Source of the DNA: Mercurialis annua
Taxonomy: Eukaryota > Streptophyta > Magnoliopsida > Malpighiales > Euphorbiaceae
Reading direction: 5' to 3'
DNA: 64,000 bases
NCBI RefSeq assembly: GCF_937616625.2
Contig: NC_065571.1
Location: 44,253,651 to 44,317,650 of the forward strand
The position numbers and the translations under genes were made by a program. The notes beneath the pieces were generated by a model. That model made no database searches. It had not been told where the DNA came from and was given only the letters and a program-made list of their open reading frames with translations. Every line of letters starts with the position of its first letter. The first letter of the stretch is position 1. Shown piece after piece: positions 1-12,300 of the stretch.

Positions 1-486
1 TTTCATTTATATTTTAAACTTTCTAAATCATCAATTTTTAACATTATTCTTCCAATTTTCAATTTTAACCATACATTTTTTTTTTCAAATTTGAGTTTTT
101 CCACTATAAAAAAATTTAAATATATCCTTCAATTTGACACTTAGTCTAAATACGTCTTTAATATTTTAAAAGCACGGACACAGACTAAATGCACTTCAAA
201 AAAAAATTATACTCTCTTCATACATTAATCAAATGATAAAAATACACTATAAATAGAAGAGTGTAGTATATATAGTCGTTTCCGAGGCTATCTGTCAAAT
301 ATGAATTTAAATTTTTTTCAAGTGAAAAAACTCAAACTTTGAGAGAATCGGGTACAACTGAAATTAAAAATTGAACGAGGCAAAATTGACAATTATGAAA
401 GTTTGAGACATAAATAAAAAAATAAAGAAAAGTAAAATATCTTTTGATGATTAAATATTTATAAATTAATATTTTTACATTCTAAA
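1..486. other. AT-rich intergenic DNA
   Basis: Low-GC sequence with many homopolymer runs and no open frame that resembles a protein. I see no gene, RNA or transposon end here. Confidence 0.6.
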
Positions 487-615
487 AACATTCTAAATAA
501 ATATTTTAAAATTCTTTTTTTATAATTGAGAGATAGGGAAGGTTTGTGGGAAAAAAATGAACCCACGACCTAGTAAAATTGATGCCTAACACTTCTACCA
601 TTTGAGCTATTACTT
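487..615 (-). repeat. tRNA-derived SINE-like sequence
   Basis: Read on the minus strand, 598-609 gives TAGCTCAAATGG, close to an RNA polymerase III A-box (tRNA D-arm). About 35 bases further on, 558-567 gives a GTGGGTTCAT B-box-like element (T-arm). There is no acceptor stem or anticodon arm that would make a working tRNA, and the sequence runs on into an AT-rich tail. That arrangement fits the head of a plant tRNA-derived SINE. The 3' boundary and target duplication were not resolved. Confidence 0.4.
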
Positions 616-629
616 ATTGGTATTTTAAA

Positions 630-3118
630 GGGCTTTTTACACAAACAACCTATTTTGCCAATTTCTTATCTTTTATACGGGTCCAAATTTGCCTTTTCTA
701 AACTATCATGTGCGGCCTATTTTATTACTTTTATACGGACTCTATATATTAAACCCTAACAGCATACAAATCATAATTTCATTTATTTTCTCTCTTCTCA
801 TCATTCAATTATCTCTTCCTCTCAGTTCATCTTCCTCTTTTTTTTACCGTTCGCCGTCTTCTGCTGAGACGTCCTTTGTTCCTCCGCTCCTCCGTCATCG
901 TTCTCATCATCGCCTCCGTTGTCATCTTTGTTAACGCCATCATCTCCTCTGCTCATCGTCGTCATCTATTTGATTTCAGATCTATAATTTATTCATTGTT
1001 CTTCTTCTTCTTCTTTTTTATTTTCAGATCTACAATTTTTTACTGTTATTTCACCATTAAACATGTATAGAGATTATATTTTAAGAATATAATGCTAATT
1101 TCATGTTATGTAATATAAATTTATGGTTATATGGAATAAATTTTTGTTATTTCTGCATTTTTTGTGTTTGGTTGTATTTCTGTGTTTTTTTTATTCTGCA
1201 GTTCGATTTATTGATGATGGTTGATTGCTGAAATATTATAATATTACAGTGTTGTTGATTTTATGTTGATTTTGTGTTGATAATCAGTTGGTATTTCCTT
1301 AATTTTAACATTGAAAAAAATTATTCTAAAAAAACCATTAGCAAATTAGATAATTTTGTGCGTGAAATAAACTAAAAAAACAAAATTTAAATGATATTAG
1401 ATAAGGATATGTTAGCATTATCATGTTGACATGTTGTTGATTTCTTGTTGATATTTTATAGATTGTCACAATTTTTCAAAAAATTATGTTTTATTTTATT
1501 CCTTATGTTGATTCGTTGTTGATTTATTGTTGACATTATGTTGATATGTATTTCAACTTTTTTTGATTTTCAATTTTATGTTGACATGTTGTTGATATAC
1601 TGTTGATAACATGTTGATTTTAAATTGATGTATTAATGAACTATTGATATGTTTTTAATAATATGTTGATTGTTTTTGACTTAAATCAATCAATATTCTC
1701 ATTTTACAAACATCTTGACTAAATTAGCATTAATTGTTGATTCGTTGTTGATTAATTGTTGACATTATGTTGATAAGTATTTCTACTTTTTTTTATTTTC
1801 AATTTTATGTTGACATGTTGTTGATATACTGTTGATAACATGTTGATTTTTCAATCATTAAAACAAATGTAAAGTTAGTGTTAAATTGCTGTATTGATGA
1901 CATGTTGACATGTTTTTGATAATATGTTGATTGTTTTTTGCTTAAATCAATCGATGTTCTCATTTTACAACTAAATTAGCATTAATTGTTGATATCATGT
2001 TGACATTATGTTGATAATTTGTTAATATGATAGTAGTAATTCTACTAAAGAACAACAAAGGTACAACATGTTTAAAATAAATGAATCAGATAAAGATATT
2101 AGCATAGTAAGTAATCAAAACAATATGAAAAAACAACAACAATAATTCAAATGAAAAAATAAAATTATTCTTACATATAAAAATAAAAATATATTAAATA
2201 TACACCAACACAACAGTTCACAAATTAAAGAAATTTATTTCAAAATATTTTTTTTCCTCGATTCTCTTTGCAGCTGTACAGTTTTTTCAAAATCACTTGT
2301 ATAACTATTTTGCGTTCCACCTCTCATACCTAACTAAATTTCGACAAATGCGGTTATGATACAGTTTCATTTCATCTAACGAAAGTTTATTTCACAGACA
2401 ATATTATCTTATTTGTCAATGTTAAAATAAAAAGAATCAGTATATATCAACATAATATCAACATAAAGTCAACATAAAATCAACAACACTGTAACATTAC
2501 AATAATTCAGCAATCAATCATCATCAACAAATCATTCTGCAGAATAAAAAAAACGCAGAAATCAACAAAACACAAAAAAATGCAGAAATAACAGAATTTT
2601 ATTATATAAAATCACAAAATTATTCTACATAACATGAAATAAGTATTAGATTTTTTAAAAATACTCTTTATACATGTTTAATGGTGAATCAACAGTAAAA
2701 GAAAAGCAAATTACAGATCTGAAAATAAAAAAAAGAACAAAATAATTCAGATCTAAAATTAAAAAGATAAAAGAAAGATGACGCGGGGAGACAAAGGCGG
2801 AACGATGGAAGCGAAACGGCGGAGGCAGAACGGCGGAACGGATGAGGCGGAACGGCGAAGGCAGAACGGCGAAGGCGGAACGGAGGAGGCGGAACGGCGG
2901 AAGCGAAGGAGCAGAAATCGTGTAAATTTTCTTTCACAACTCAAAAGAAATCGTGGAGAAGAAGAATGATTGAGAGAAATAAGAAAAATAGTATAAAAGA
3001 AAGAAATTTGAAGTACAAGTTATCAAAGTAAGAAAATGAGGTAGGTAAAGTAAAGATTTAATTTGTCCAGTATAAAAGTAAATGGGCTACCAAAATCAGT
3101 ATTTTATATAAAAAGCCC
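630..3118. mobile_element. Foldback Mutator-like element (non-autonomous MULE)
   Basis: The element is flanked by a perfect 9-bp direct repeat TATTTTAAA (621-629 and 3119-3127), the target-duplication length of the Mutator superfamily. The ends are inverted: left begins GGGCTTTTTACACAAA, right in reverse complement begins GGGCTTTTTATATAAA. The inverted arms extend far inward: 1020-1310 (containing CACCATTAAACATGTATA and GTTATTTCTGCATTTTTT) reappears inverted at about 2440-2700. The centre is rich in degenerate TGTTGAT/TGTTGAC repeats. A GC-rich pocket in each arm (about 860-960 and 2780-2925) contains repeated CGGAACGGCGGA-like units that create spurious open frames. No transposase is present, so movement would need a MULE elsewhere in the genome. 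Confidence 0.85.
1507..1996. repeat. Tandem duplication (about 230-260 bp) of a TGTTGA-rich unit
   Basis: The block starting TTGATTCGTTGTTGATT at about 1507 is repeated starting at about 1738, with the same order of internal landmarks (ATGTTGACATGTTGTTGATA, AATATGTTGATTG, CTCATTTTACAA, AAATTAGCATTAATTG). The copies have diverged by small indels. It lies in the middle of the foldback MULE and explains part of its length. Confidence 0.75.
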
Positions 3119-3326
3119 TATTTTAAATTGTTTTTCAATCAACAAACAACTAATAAAATAAAAAATAAATTTCAAATTTGTTACTCATTTTGATTATGTT
3201 GGATTAAACTATTTGTTTGGACATTTATTATACAATGTATTTACATAAGAATACAATACTTTATATACAACTGGAATTTGTGGATTAAACTATATGTTTG
3301 GACATACATTTGTGAATCAAACTTCA

Positions 3327-6300
3327 TTACCTGACAAAAATATTATGCTTGGGATCAAATGCAGCAACATTATCACTCAATTCACATCCCTTGGTTTCAA
3401 ATGGGAAGAACACAACACAAACTATTGAAACAGCTATTACTGCCTCAAACAGAATTATTGCCTCCTCAACATGGCACCCACTCACCAGTCCTACCGCTAC
3501 GAGAGGGCAAATCATCCCACCGATCCTACCCACCGCGCTTGCAACTCCGGTACCAGTCGTCCTCACCGACGTAGGGTATAGCTGGAATAACAACAATGAA
3601 TAAACCAAATTCATTTTCAAACAAACTGGCTAAATATGTTCCTTTCATGTCAATTTCAGAAAACTCAATTAACTAAACAAGCATAATTTTAATTCCACAT
3701 GTGAACGACCAATCGAAGTAATTTACTTTGCGTGCAACGAAATGTCATGTTAATCAAATTTAAGAAGTTATGCATTTGAGGTAAACTTACTTTAATTCAA
3801 TTATTAATTAAAATTCTTAATTAAATCTATTAATATTAATCATTAATATTATTAATTCAATTATTAATCGCAAGTTAAGATCAACTACCTTGTAGCTTTA
3901 GTGGCAATAACATAAGCAAAATTGTATTATAAGGGAACAAGAGATGAAAAAAAGGAACAGAATTTACCTCCGGGCAATATATACATGCAACTGTGAACGA
4001 TCCTATGGCACACATGCGGGCACCAAATAAGAATGTTGTTGTCGAAATTACAGCCTGGTGGGAAACAAGTGGAAAAAGGAAAAAACTAGCCACAACCAAC
4101 AAGAATATCAAGGAAAGCTTGCGCCCCATTCTATCTACGATAATTGCACACAAAAGGATCCCAGGAAGCTCTACAAAAGAAAGATTTAGAGTAGAAAAAG
4201 ATTACTCCAATACTACTTCATTAAGCAAACAGTTCATGAAGTTATGACCAGGAAAGACAAGAATGGTTAAGCAGTACCTGCCAAACTAGTGATAAATACA
4301 TCTATGTACAGGCTATCATCCTGATGATTTTCCAAGAGCAATGTAGCTGAACGACATTTGCTGCGTCCACCACTTAACTCCGAAGTGAGCAATATGATAC
4401 CATAATATAAGAATGAATTTCCAAAGAATAACACCCACAAGAGAAATGTTGTTTTAATTAATTTTGGTGAGAAAAGCACAAAAAATGATGAGAAGGTTGA
4501 TTTTAAATTTAACACTTCTTTTGTTGCCGAAGACAGCAAAGGCTTATGGCTTGAGGAGGAGGATTCTTCATCCGCTTCAGTTGTATTATCAGAAACAAGC
4601 ATCCCTGTCGGTAGCTTTGCCTCATTTGTTACAGCCATTTTCTCCAGAATTCTATGCGCATCAGAAAATCTACCTTTTGTGCATAGATACCTAGGAGATT
4701 CTGGAACAAGATAATAAGAGAGAAGCAGAGTCATTGAAGGCAGAGAAGAAACTGCAAGTAGCCACCTCCAACTTAATCTTGGCATAACAATCTGCAATAT
4801 TTATAGCATGTAGCATTCAAGACCCAACAATAACATCTAAAAACTAATTTTTAAAATCTAAGACAAACGGAAAATCCACATTGATATGATATAGTAAAGC
4901 TTAATAAAAAATCAGTAAAGAATTTCTATCTTTCGTGGACTTTGTGCAAGTTCCCCTGAAGCAACAATGGCACCAACCAAAAGTCCAGTAAATCTATTTT
5001 AATAAACTAAACATGCTCAACATTACCAATACCAATACTTGAATTGATATATGAATATTTAGAGTATATCAACTACTAAAGTCAATGGGTCATCTTAACA
5101 TAAATGTATAATCTATGTAGCACGGAATCAGAAACAGAAATGTTGAAATGGAAAATAAGCCAAATGACATTTTTATATAAGAATAAGTAATAAATATAGA
5201 GTTTCGGAGTTTCAAAAGTGTTTCCGAGAACGAGAAAGAAACAAAATATCGAAACGAAGAACTCGAAAAGTTTCCGTGCAATTCTGAATGGTCATCACTG
5301 ATACATATGAGCAAAAGATCAGTTTTAAAATTCTTTAGCTTTGGATTTTGACAATAAATTTGGTTTGTTCAGAATCAGCCTAGTTATCATACTGAAGAAG
5401 AAAAAGGCTCAACTAGGAATTAATTTACTTACGGATAAATGCGTTCTTGAAACATGAATAAAATAAGAATTCATGTTATAAATAAGACATGTTAAGATTA
5501 TAGAGTATCACATGAGGTGCTGATTAATTCACAATGTAACTGTGGCTTGGTGACATTGATCTCCATATTATGAAACTGAAGAGTCAAGTTTGACACCTGA
5601 CTATGCCATTACTTTACCATCTTGAACTCAAACATATAGATCTAAGTCCAATCTGGCCCCTAGTTAACTGGCTGTTCAAGAGAGGATCAACTCAAAGAGG
5701 GACATGTAAATTCAACAAGACTACAAGGATCCAATCAACCTGGTCCATGACCCCATATCAAAAATAACACTAAGAGTACATGTTTAGAGTTCCACCAGAT
5801 CAAGTTCACTTCTGACTAAAAACCTAGATAATTTATGTTTAAAGTTCAACTGATAAAAAAAGGTATAGAGAGTGCAATCAACATTCGAAGTTCAGAAAGA
5901 ATTCTCATCTTCAAATAGCCTAAAAGTAAGAAGTTTGTTATGGTTACTGTAGAAATGTTAGGCTTCAGAATTTCTCAGGAGCACCAAACTTGGTGACACT
6001 GCAGAGCTTTTTAATTGCTCTTGTGGGAATGTTATGGAGGGGAAGTTATATCTTAGTTAGACTTTCAAGTAGGTATACCAAGGCTTTCAACTTCAAGAAA
6101 AATTCAAAAGTGAGTTGGAGCTTGTATGCAACTGAAGTAGGCATACAAATGTTGACCTTAACATCTTGTTTACGTAGCAATTCAACTATCACATGACCTT
6201 GCAACCCTACAGGCCCCCTTGCCTCTTGCTACAGGATAATGTTGCTAACAACAAAAACAAACTACAAATCTTGGACACAAAAAAACAGCAAAATGTTGCA

Positions 6301-9300
6301 TCATAATCCTGTCAAGGAGGTATAGCCATACAGGGAAGATCAGCAATTAAACAAATAGAGGCAAACTGTTGAGAGTAATCATTATGACATTTAAAAAAGT
6401 CAACATTTACAAAACTGTGTATTCATTATTTCCACCTTTCTAATTCAAAGAGGATTGTAGTTTGAGCTATTCAGGATCATGGAACTCAGCATAGATTTTC
6501 TCTTAGTTCTGGGAAAGATCGGGCATGAGTTCTGTTAGGAAATAAATCAATCATTAATGTTGATTGATATGTAAATTGGCTGCAACTTTATTTAGAGAGT
6601 AATTAGTTCCTAATTTGTAGCAAATCTTGATATTCTTTTGTAATCACTCCTGTATATATAGGAGGCATTCTTGTATTAATAAAATCATCAATTCAGCCTT
6701 ATTCTTTCTTCTTTTTACATGGTATCAGAGCAGGTTTTATATCTGACTCTCTGAGCTGAATTCTTTGGCACTTCTTTTTAGTCATCACCATGGATGGAGA
6801 TGGTGTTTCTTCATTTCAAAAATCATCCGGCAAATCAGATGCCGATTCTTCAAATCCATATTTTGTTCATCACTCAGACCACCAAGGTCTAGTTCTTGTT
6901 TCCAAACCTTTGAATGGAGACAATTATTCTGGTTGGAAGAGGGCAATGACTTTGGCCCTAAACTCCAAAAATAAGCTATGCTTTGTCAACGGTTCAGTTA
7001 AATCTCCATCGATGGAAACAGATCCAGAAGGCTATGCGACTTGGTCGCGGTGTAATGATATGGTGCACTCTTGGATTGTCAACACTGTCAGTCCAGAAAT
7101 TGCAGATAGCATTATCTATTATTCTACGGCTCATGAGGTATGGGAAGATCTTCATGAACGTTTCTCTCAAGGCAATACCCCACGTATTTTTGAGATCCAA
7201 CGAGAAATCGCTTGTCTTCGACAGGAGCAACTATCAATCTCAGCCTACTATACCAAACTGAAGAGTTTCTGGGATGAGTTGGCTTCATTTTCAGAAACTC
7301 CACAATTAGAACAGCAAAAGCTCATGCAATTCTTGATGGGATTGAATGAGACCTACAGTGCTGTTCGTGGGCAAATACTTCTTATGAATCCTTTGCCAAC
7401 GATTCGTCAAGCCTATTCTGCAGTCTCTCAAGAAGAAAAACAACGGCTTCTCAGTGTTTCTCATTCTCCAATTGAATCAAGTTCAAGTGCAGCCATGGCC
7501 GTGCGCCATAACACCAGGTCTAATTCAAACGCAGGAAGAGGAGAAAGAACCGCATGATCTGATCGTAACTTTCGCTCACAAGAAATTCGACGTTTTGAGC
7601 CGGAACGTCGTCATGGTGAACGTCGTAATGGTACAGGTCGGGGGAGACCAGAGTGCACACACTGTGGACAACCAGGACACTGGGTTCAGTCTTGCTATGA
7701 AATTGTTGGTTACCCATCTGGTCATCCCAAAGCAAAACAAAGTTCTGGTATGAATTTTGGCAGCCAACATAACAAAGCAAATCTTCATTCTGCCAATCAA
7801 GTCTCTGAGATGTTGAAAGAAGCTTGTGGGTCTAATGTCATTCTCTCTGATGCTCAGTTTAACCAGTTCATGGCTCTTTTTAGTGATAAAATTCAGAACT
7901 CTGGGCAAAATGCAGGTCCAAGTGCAAATGCAGTAACAAAACCAGGTTTGGCCGAGATCGTTTCCCGCAATTGGATCATTGATAGCGGGGCAACAGATCA
8001 TATTATATCATCATCATCTTTATTAAATTCCACTAAAAATTATTCATTGTCACCAGTATTATTGCCTAGTGGAGATAAAGTGGATATTGTTGCTAAAGGA
8101 TCTTTTCCTTTGAATTCCAATTTTTATTTACATGATGTGTTGTCTGTACCAAAATTTAAAGTAGATCTTATATCAGTGAGCCGTTTGACAAAAAGTTTGA
8201 ATTGTTCAATGACTTTTTTCCCTTATTGGTGTATCTTGCAGGATCTTGCAACGAGGAAGACGATTGGTTTGGGTAAACAACGGAACGGACTGTACTACTT
8301 GACGACATTAGCAACAAAAAGACCTGTCACCAACTCTTCTACACCCACCACACAACCTGCTTGCAATCACACCATTAGTTGCTCCACTGACCTCTGGCAC
8401 AATCGTCTTGGTCATGTATCATCTTCTTGTTTACATTTCATAGCAAAACATTTCTTAAACTTTTCCATTCAGCCTAATAATGCTTGTCATATATGTCCTT
8501 TGGCAAAACAGAGTAGATTACCTTTCAATACTAGTAAAATTTCTTCTACTCGAGCTTTTGAACTTATTCATTGTGACATATGGGGTCGATATCGTTACTC
8601 ATCCCTTTCGGGAGCACACTATTTCCTTACTATTGTCGATGATTATACCCGTTTTACATGGATTTTTTTAATGCGGCACAAAAATGAAGCACAACCAATT
8701 TTAAAACATTTTTTTAGTTATGCTCTCACCCAATTTGAATCTCGGATTAAAATTTTTCGTAGCGACAATGGAAGCGAATTCATATCACTCCGCTCTTTTT
8801 TTTCCGACAATGGTGTTATTTTTCAGCATTCTTGTGTTTACACGCCCCAACAAAATGGGGTTGTGGAACGCAAGCATCGCCATATTCTTCAAGTTGCTCG
8901 TGCTCTAAAATTCCAAGCCCACCTCCCTACTCAATTTTGGGGAGAATGTGTTCTTACCGCTGTTCATCTAATTAATCGCCTACCTACCCCAATTCTTTCT
9001 TATAAATCGCCATTTGAACTTCTCCATTTAAAAATACCTTCTTTTTCTCATCTTCGCGTGTTTGGGTGCCTTGCTTATGCCACCAACATAAATCCTACTC
9101 ATAAATTTGATACTCGAGCAATTCAATCCATTTTCATTGGTTATCCAACCGGACAAAAAGCTTACAAATTATACAATTTATCAACACGGAAAATTTTTAC
9201 TAGTCGAGATGTCAAATTTCATGAAAATATTTTTCCTTATGCTTCGAAACAGCCCAGCCAAGTATTGGACCAACAATCAGGCCCAATTCCGTACCTAACT

Positions 9301-12300
9301 CCTAATGACTTATCTTTAGAGTTTCCCACTTCCAGCACACCTTCTACTTCCTCTTCACATCCAGATACAAATACGTCATCTCTACTTCCCTTACCATCAA
9401 CACCTCCACCGCCTTCCTTCCGTACATACTCTCGCCGTCCCTCATTTACCTCTTCTCGACCCAATCCACTACCTTCATCACAGCCCAACCTACAACATGA
9501 TACCCAACCTGAACTTAATCGTGCCGTTATAACCATACCTGATTCCGCACCTGAACGCGCAGACCCCGCAATTCCTCCTATTCGTCGCTCCAGTCGTCAG
9601 TCCGTTCCTCCCATCCGTTATAACGACTATAAATGTAATCATGTTAACTCTAATTGGTCGTCTTCTTTGTTGCCTGGTCCAGTTAAGGGCACCCGGTATC
9701 CTCTGGCTCATTATCTCTCCTACAATCGGTACACACCACGTCATCAAGCCTTTTTGACTCAGCTTCAACAAGTTTCAGAACCTCGCTCGTACTCTGAAGC
9801 CGCAGCGCATCCTGAATGGAAAGCGGCAATGGATTCTGAATTACAAGCACTTCAAGAAAATGGCACTTGGACATTACAATCTCTTCCGGCTGGCAAAATT
9901 CCGATTGGTTGTCGTTGGGTCTATAAGGTGAAACATAAAGCCGATGGTTCTGTTGAGAGATATAAAGCACGGTTAGTTGCAAAGGGCTTCACTCAATTGG
10001 AAGGGGTAGATTATCAAGAGACATTTTCTCCCACTGCAAAAATCACTACTGTACGGTGTTTATTAGCTTTGGCAGCAGCTCGACGATGGGTATTGCACCA
10101 ATTGGATGTGAACAATGCCTTTCTTCATGGGAATTTATCAGAGGAAATTTATATGTCCCCTCCACCGGGTCTTCGGCGACAGGGGGAGGAGCATCTATTT
10201 TGTCGACTACATAAGTCTTTATACGGTTTGAAGCAAGCCTCAAGGCTGTGGTTTGAGAAATTTTCTGATGCTATTCAATCAGCCGGGTATGTACAATCTA
10301 AAGCTGATTATTCATTGTTCACTAGAAAGCATGGGAATTCATTTACTGCACTTTTAATCTATGTTGATGATATTTTGATTACCGGGAATGATCTTAAGGC
10401 TATTGACTCTATTAAACAGTTCTTACATAGTCAATTTCGTCTTAAGGATCTTGGAAATCTGAAATACTTTCTTGGCATTGAGGTATCTTCTTCTAAACAT
10501 GGGATATATGTCTGTCAACGTAAGTATGCTCTAGAAATTATTGAAGATACAGGTTTATTAGGAGCTGCCCCCGTTGATACTCCTATTGAAAAAGGTTTAA
10601 AGCTATCTGACGAGAGTGATTTACTCAAAGATCCAGGAAAGTATAGAAGATTGATTGGTAGGCTCATTTATTTAACCGTTTCTCGCCCTGACATTACCTA
10701 TGCAGTGCATGTTTTGAGCAGATTTATGAATCAACCAAGGAAGCTTCATTGGGATGCAGCACTGAGAATTGTACGTTACCTCAAGGGTGCTCCCGGAAAA
10801 GGTTTATTCTTCTCCTCAGATAATGATTTGAAATTAAGAGCGTATTGTGATTCTGATTGGGCGGGGTGTCCAATAACTAGAAGATCCACCACTGGTTATT
10901 GTATTTTTCTTGGACCCTCATTGATTTCCTGGAAGTCGAAGCGTCAGAAAACAGTTTCTTTGTCTTCAGCAGAAGCGGAGTATCGTGCTATGACAGGGAC
11001 ATGTTGCGAATTGACATGGTTATGCTATTTGTTTAAAGATCTGAATTTGTTCTTTCATGAGCCTGCCTTACTGTTTTGTGATAATAAGGCAGCTATACAC
11101 ATTGCGGCCAATCCCGTGTTTCATGAGAGAACTAGACACATCGAAATGGATTGCCACTATATTAGAGACAAAATTCTAAATGGGTCTGTCGTTACAAGAC
11201 ATGTTAACTCAGCTCGTCAACTAGCTGATGTGTTTACTAAGCCATTGGGGAAAGACATTTTTGTTCCAATTATTTGCAAGTTAGGAGTGCAAGACATCCA
11301 CTCTCCAACTTGAGGGGGAGTGTTAGGAAATAAATCAATCATTAATGTTGATTGATATGTAAATTGGCTGTAACTTTATTTAGAGAGTAATTAGTTCCTA
11401 ATTTGTAGCAAATCTTGATATTCTTTTGTAATCACTCCTGTATATATAGGAGGCATTCTTGTATTAATAAAATCATCAATTCAGCCTTATTCTTTCTTCT
11501 TTTTACAAGTTCAAACAAGTTTTTCAAAAAGAATGACTTGATTTTCTCTCACTTATTAAATATTACTGGGATAGACTTCAAAGACAAGCAAAAGTCATTC
11601 AGAAAATAAGCAAAGAAGAAGAATATCTACATACCCAAGCGAGCGCAGCCTCAAAAATGGTTCCCAATGTCCAGAAAATTGAGTGGACAACCATCCACTT
11701 GCCTCTATTTGAAGCAGGAACAAACTCCAGAAACCAGCAGAGGAATACCGGTCCGCCACCAAGACCAATACCAACCAAACATCGAAAAATCATCAATGAT
11801 GTATAATTAGGGGAAAAGGTACTTAACAATCCTGCTCCACAAGTTAGAATAGTTGAGCCTAGGATAGCCTTCCTGCAATAACAAGTATATATCATTCAAA
11901 TAAATACAATTTACTTTGACAGATTGAAAGCAAACACATAATTACAGAACAGCCAAAACTATCAGCAATCATAGCTTGATGTTATATATTCAGTGTTTTC
12001 ATGAACATGAGCGTGCATATGCATCCAAAAGATTAATTTTCTTTACTTATAACCTCCTATATTGCACTAAAACTTCTCGAGTTCACCATTTAGTTTTCAT
12101 TTCCAAAAATACTTCAGAAACCCCGAAACTCTATATTTATAACATGTTCTTGTAAATAAAGGGATAGTTTGAATAATTCCAGACTTCAAATTTAGAACCT
12201 CACAGACCGAAAATACTCAGTATTTAGTCCCAACTGCTACTCCATGCTTATTCTATTTAACAAAATTGTATTTACAAAGGAACAATTAAAGATAAAAGAA

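Larger units (their letters stand above)
6533..11507 (+). mobile_element. Complete Ty1/copia LTR retrotransposon in OCT7 intron 2
   Basis: A 4975-bp element with 187-bp LTRs (6533-6719, 11321-11507), TG...CA ends and a perfect 5-bp target duplication AGTTC (6528-6532, 11508-11512). The two LTRs differ at one position that I can see (C versus T in GGCTG[C/T]AACTT), which suggests recent insertion. It has an initiator-Met tRNA primer site, a purine tract and a gag-pol frame in the copia order gag-protease-integrase-RT-RNase H. It lies antisense to OCT7. One in-frame stop codon splits the polyprotein. The short LTR and total length fit the Ale/Retrofit-like group, but that placement is tentative. 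Confidence 0.97.

Noticed and set aside
558..609. Possible tRNA gene on the minus strand
   Set aside because: A- and B-box-like elements only; no acceptor stem or anticodon loop can be folded, so SINE-like instead.
689..1070. Two overlapping Ser/Phe-rich open frames
   Set aside because: They lie in the left arm of the foldback MULE, are T-rich low-complexity and have no homologous partner frame in the right arm.
2778..2969. Open frame rich in EAERRRQNGGT on the plus strand
   Set aside because: It is the product of GGCGGAACGG-like repeats in a MULE arm; the antisense and other frames are open for the same reason.
9237..9982. Open frames antisense to copia pol
   Set aside because: Shadows of a long real coding frame; no start context or motifs of their own.
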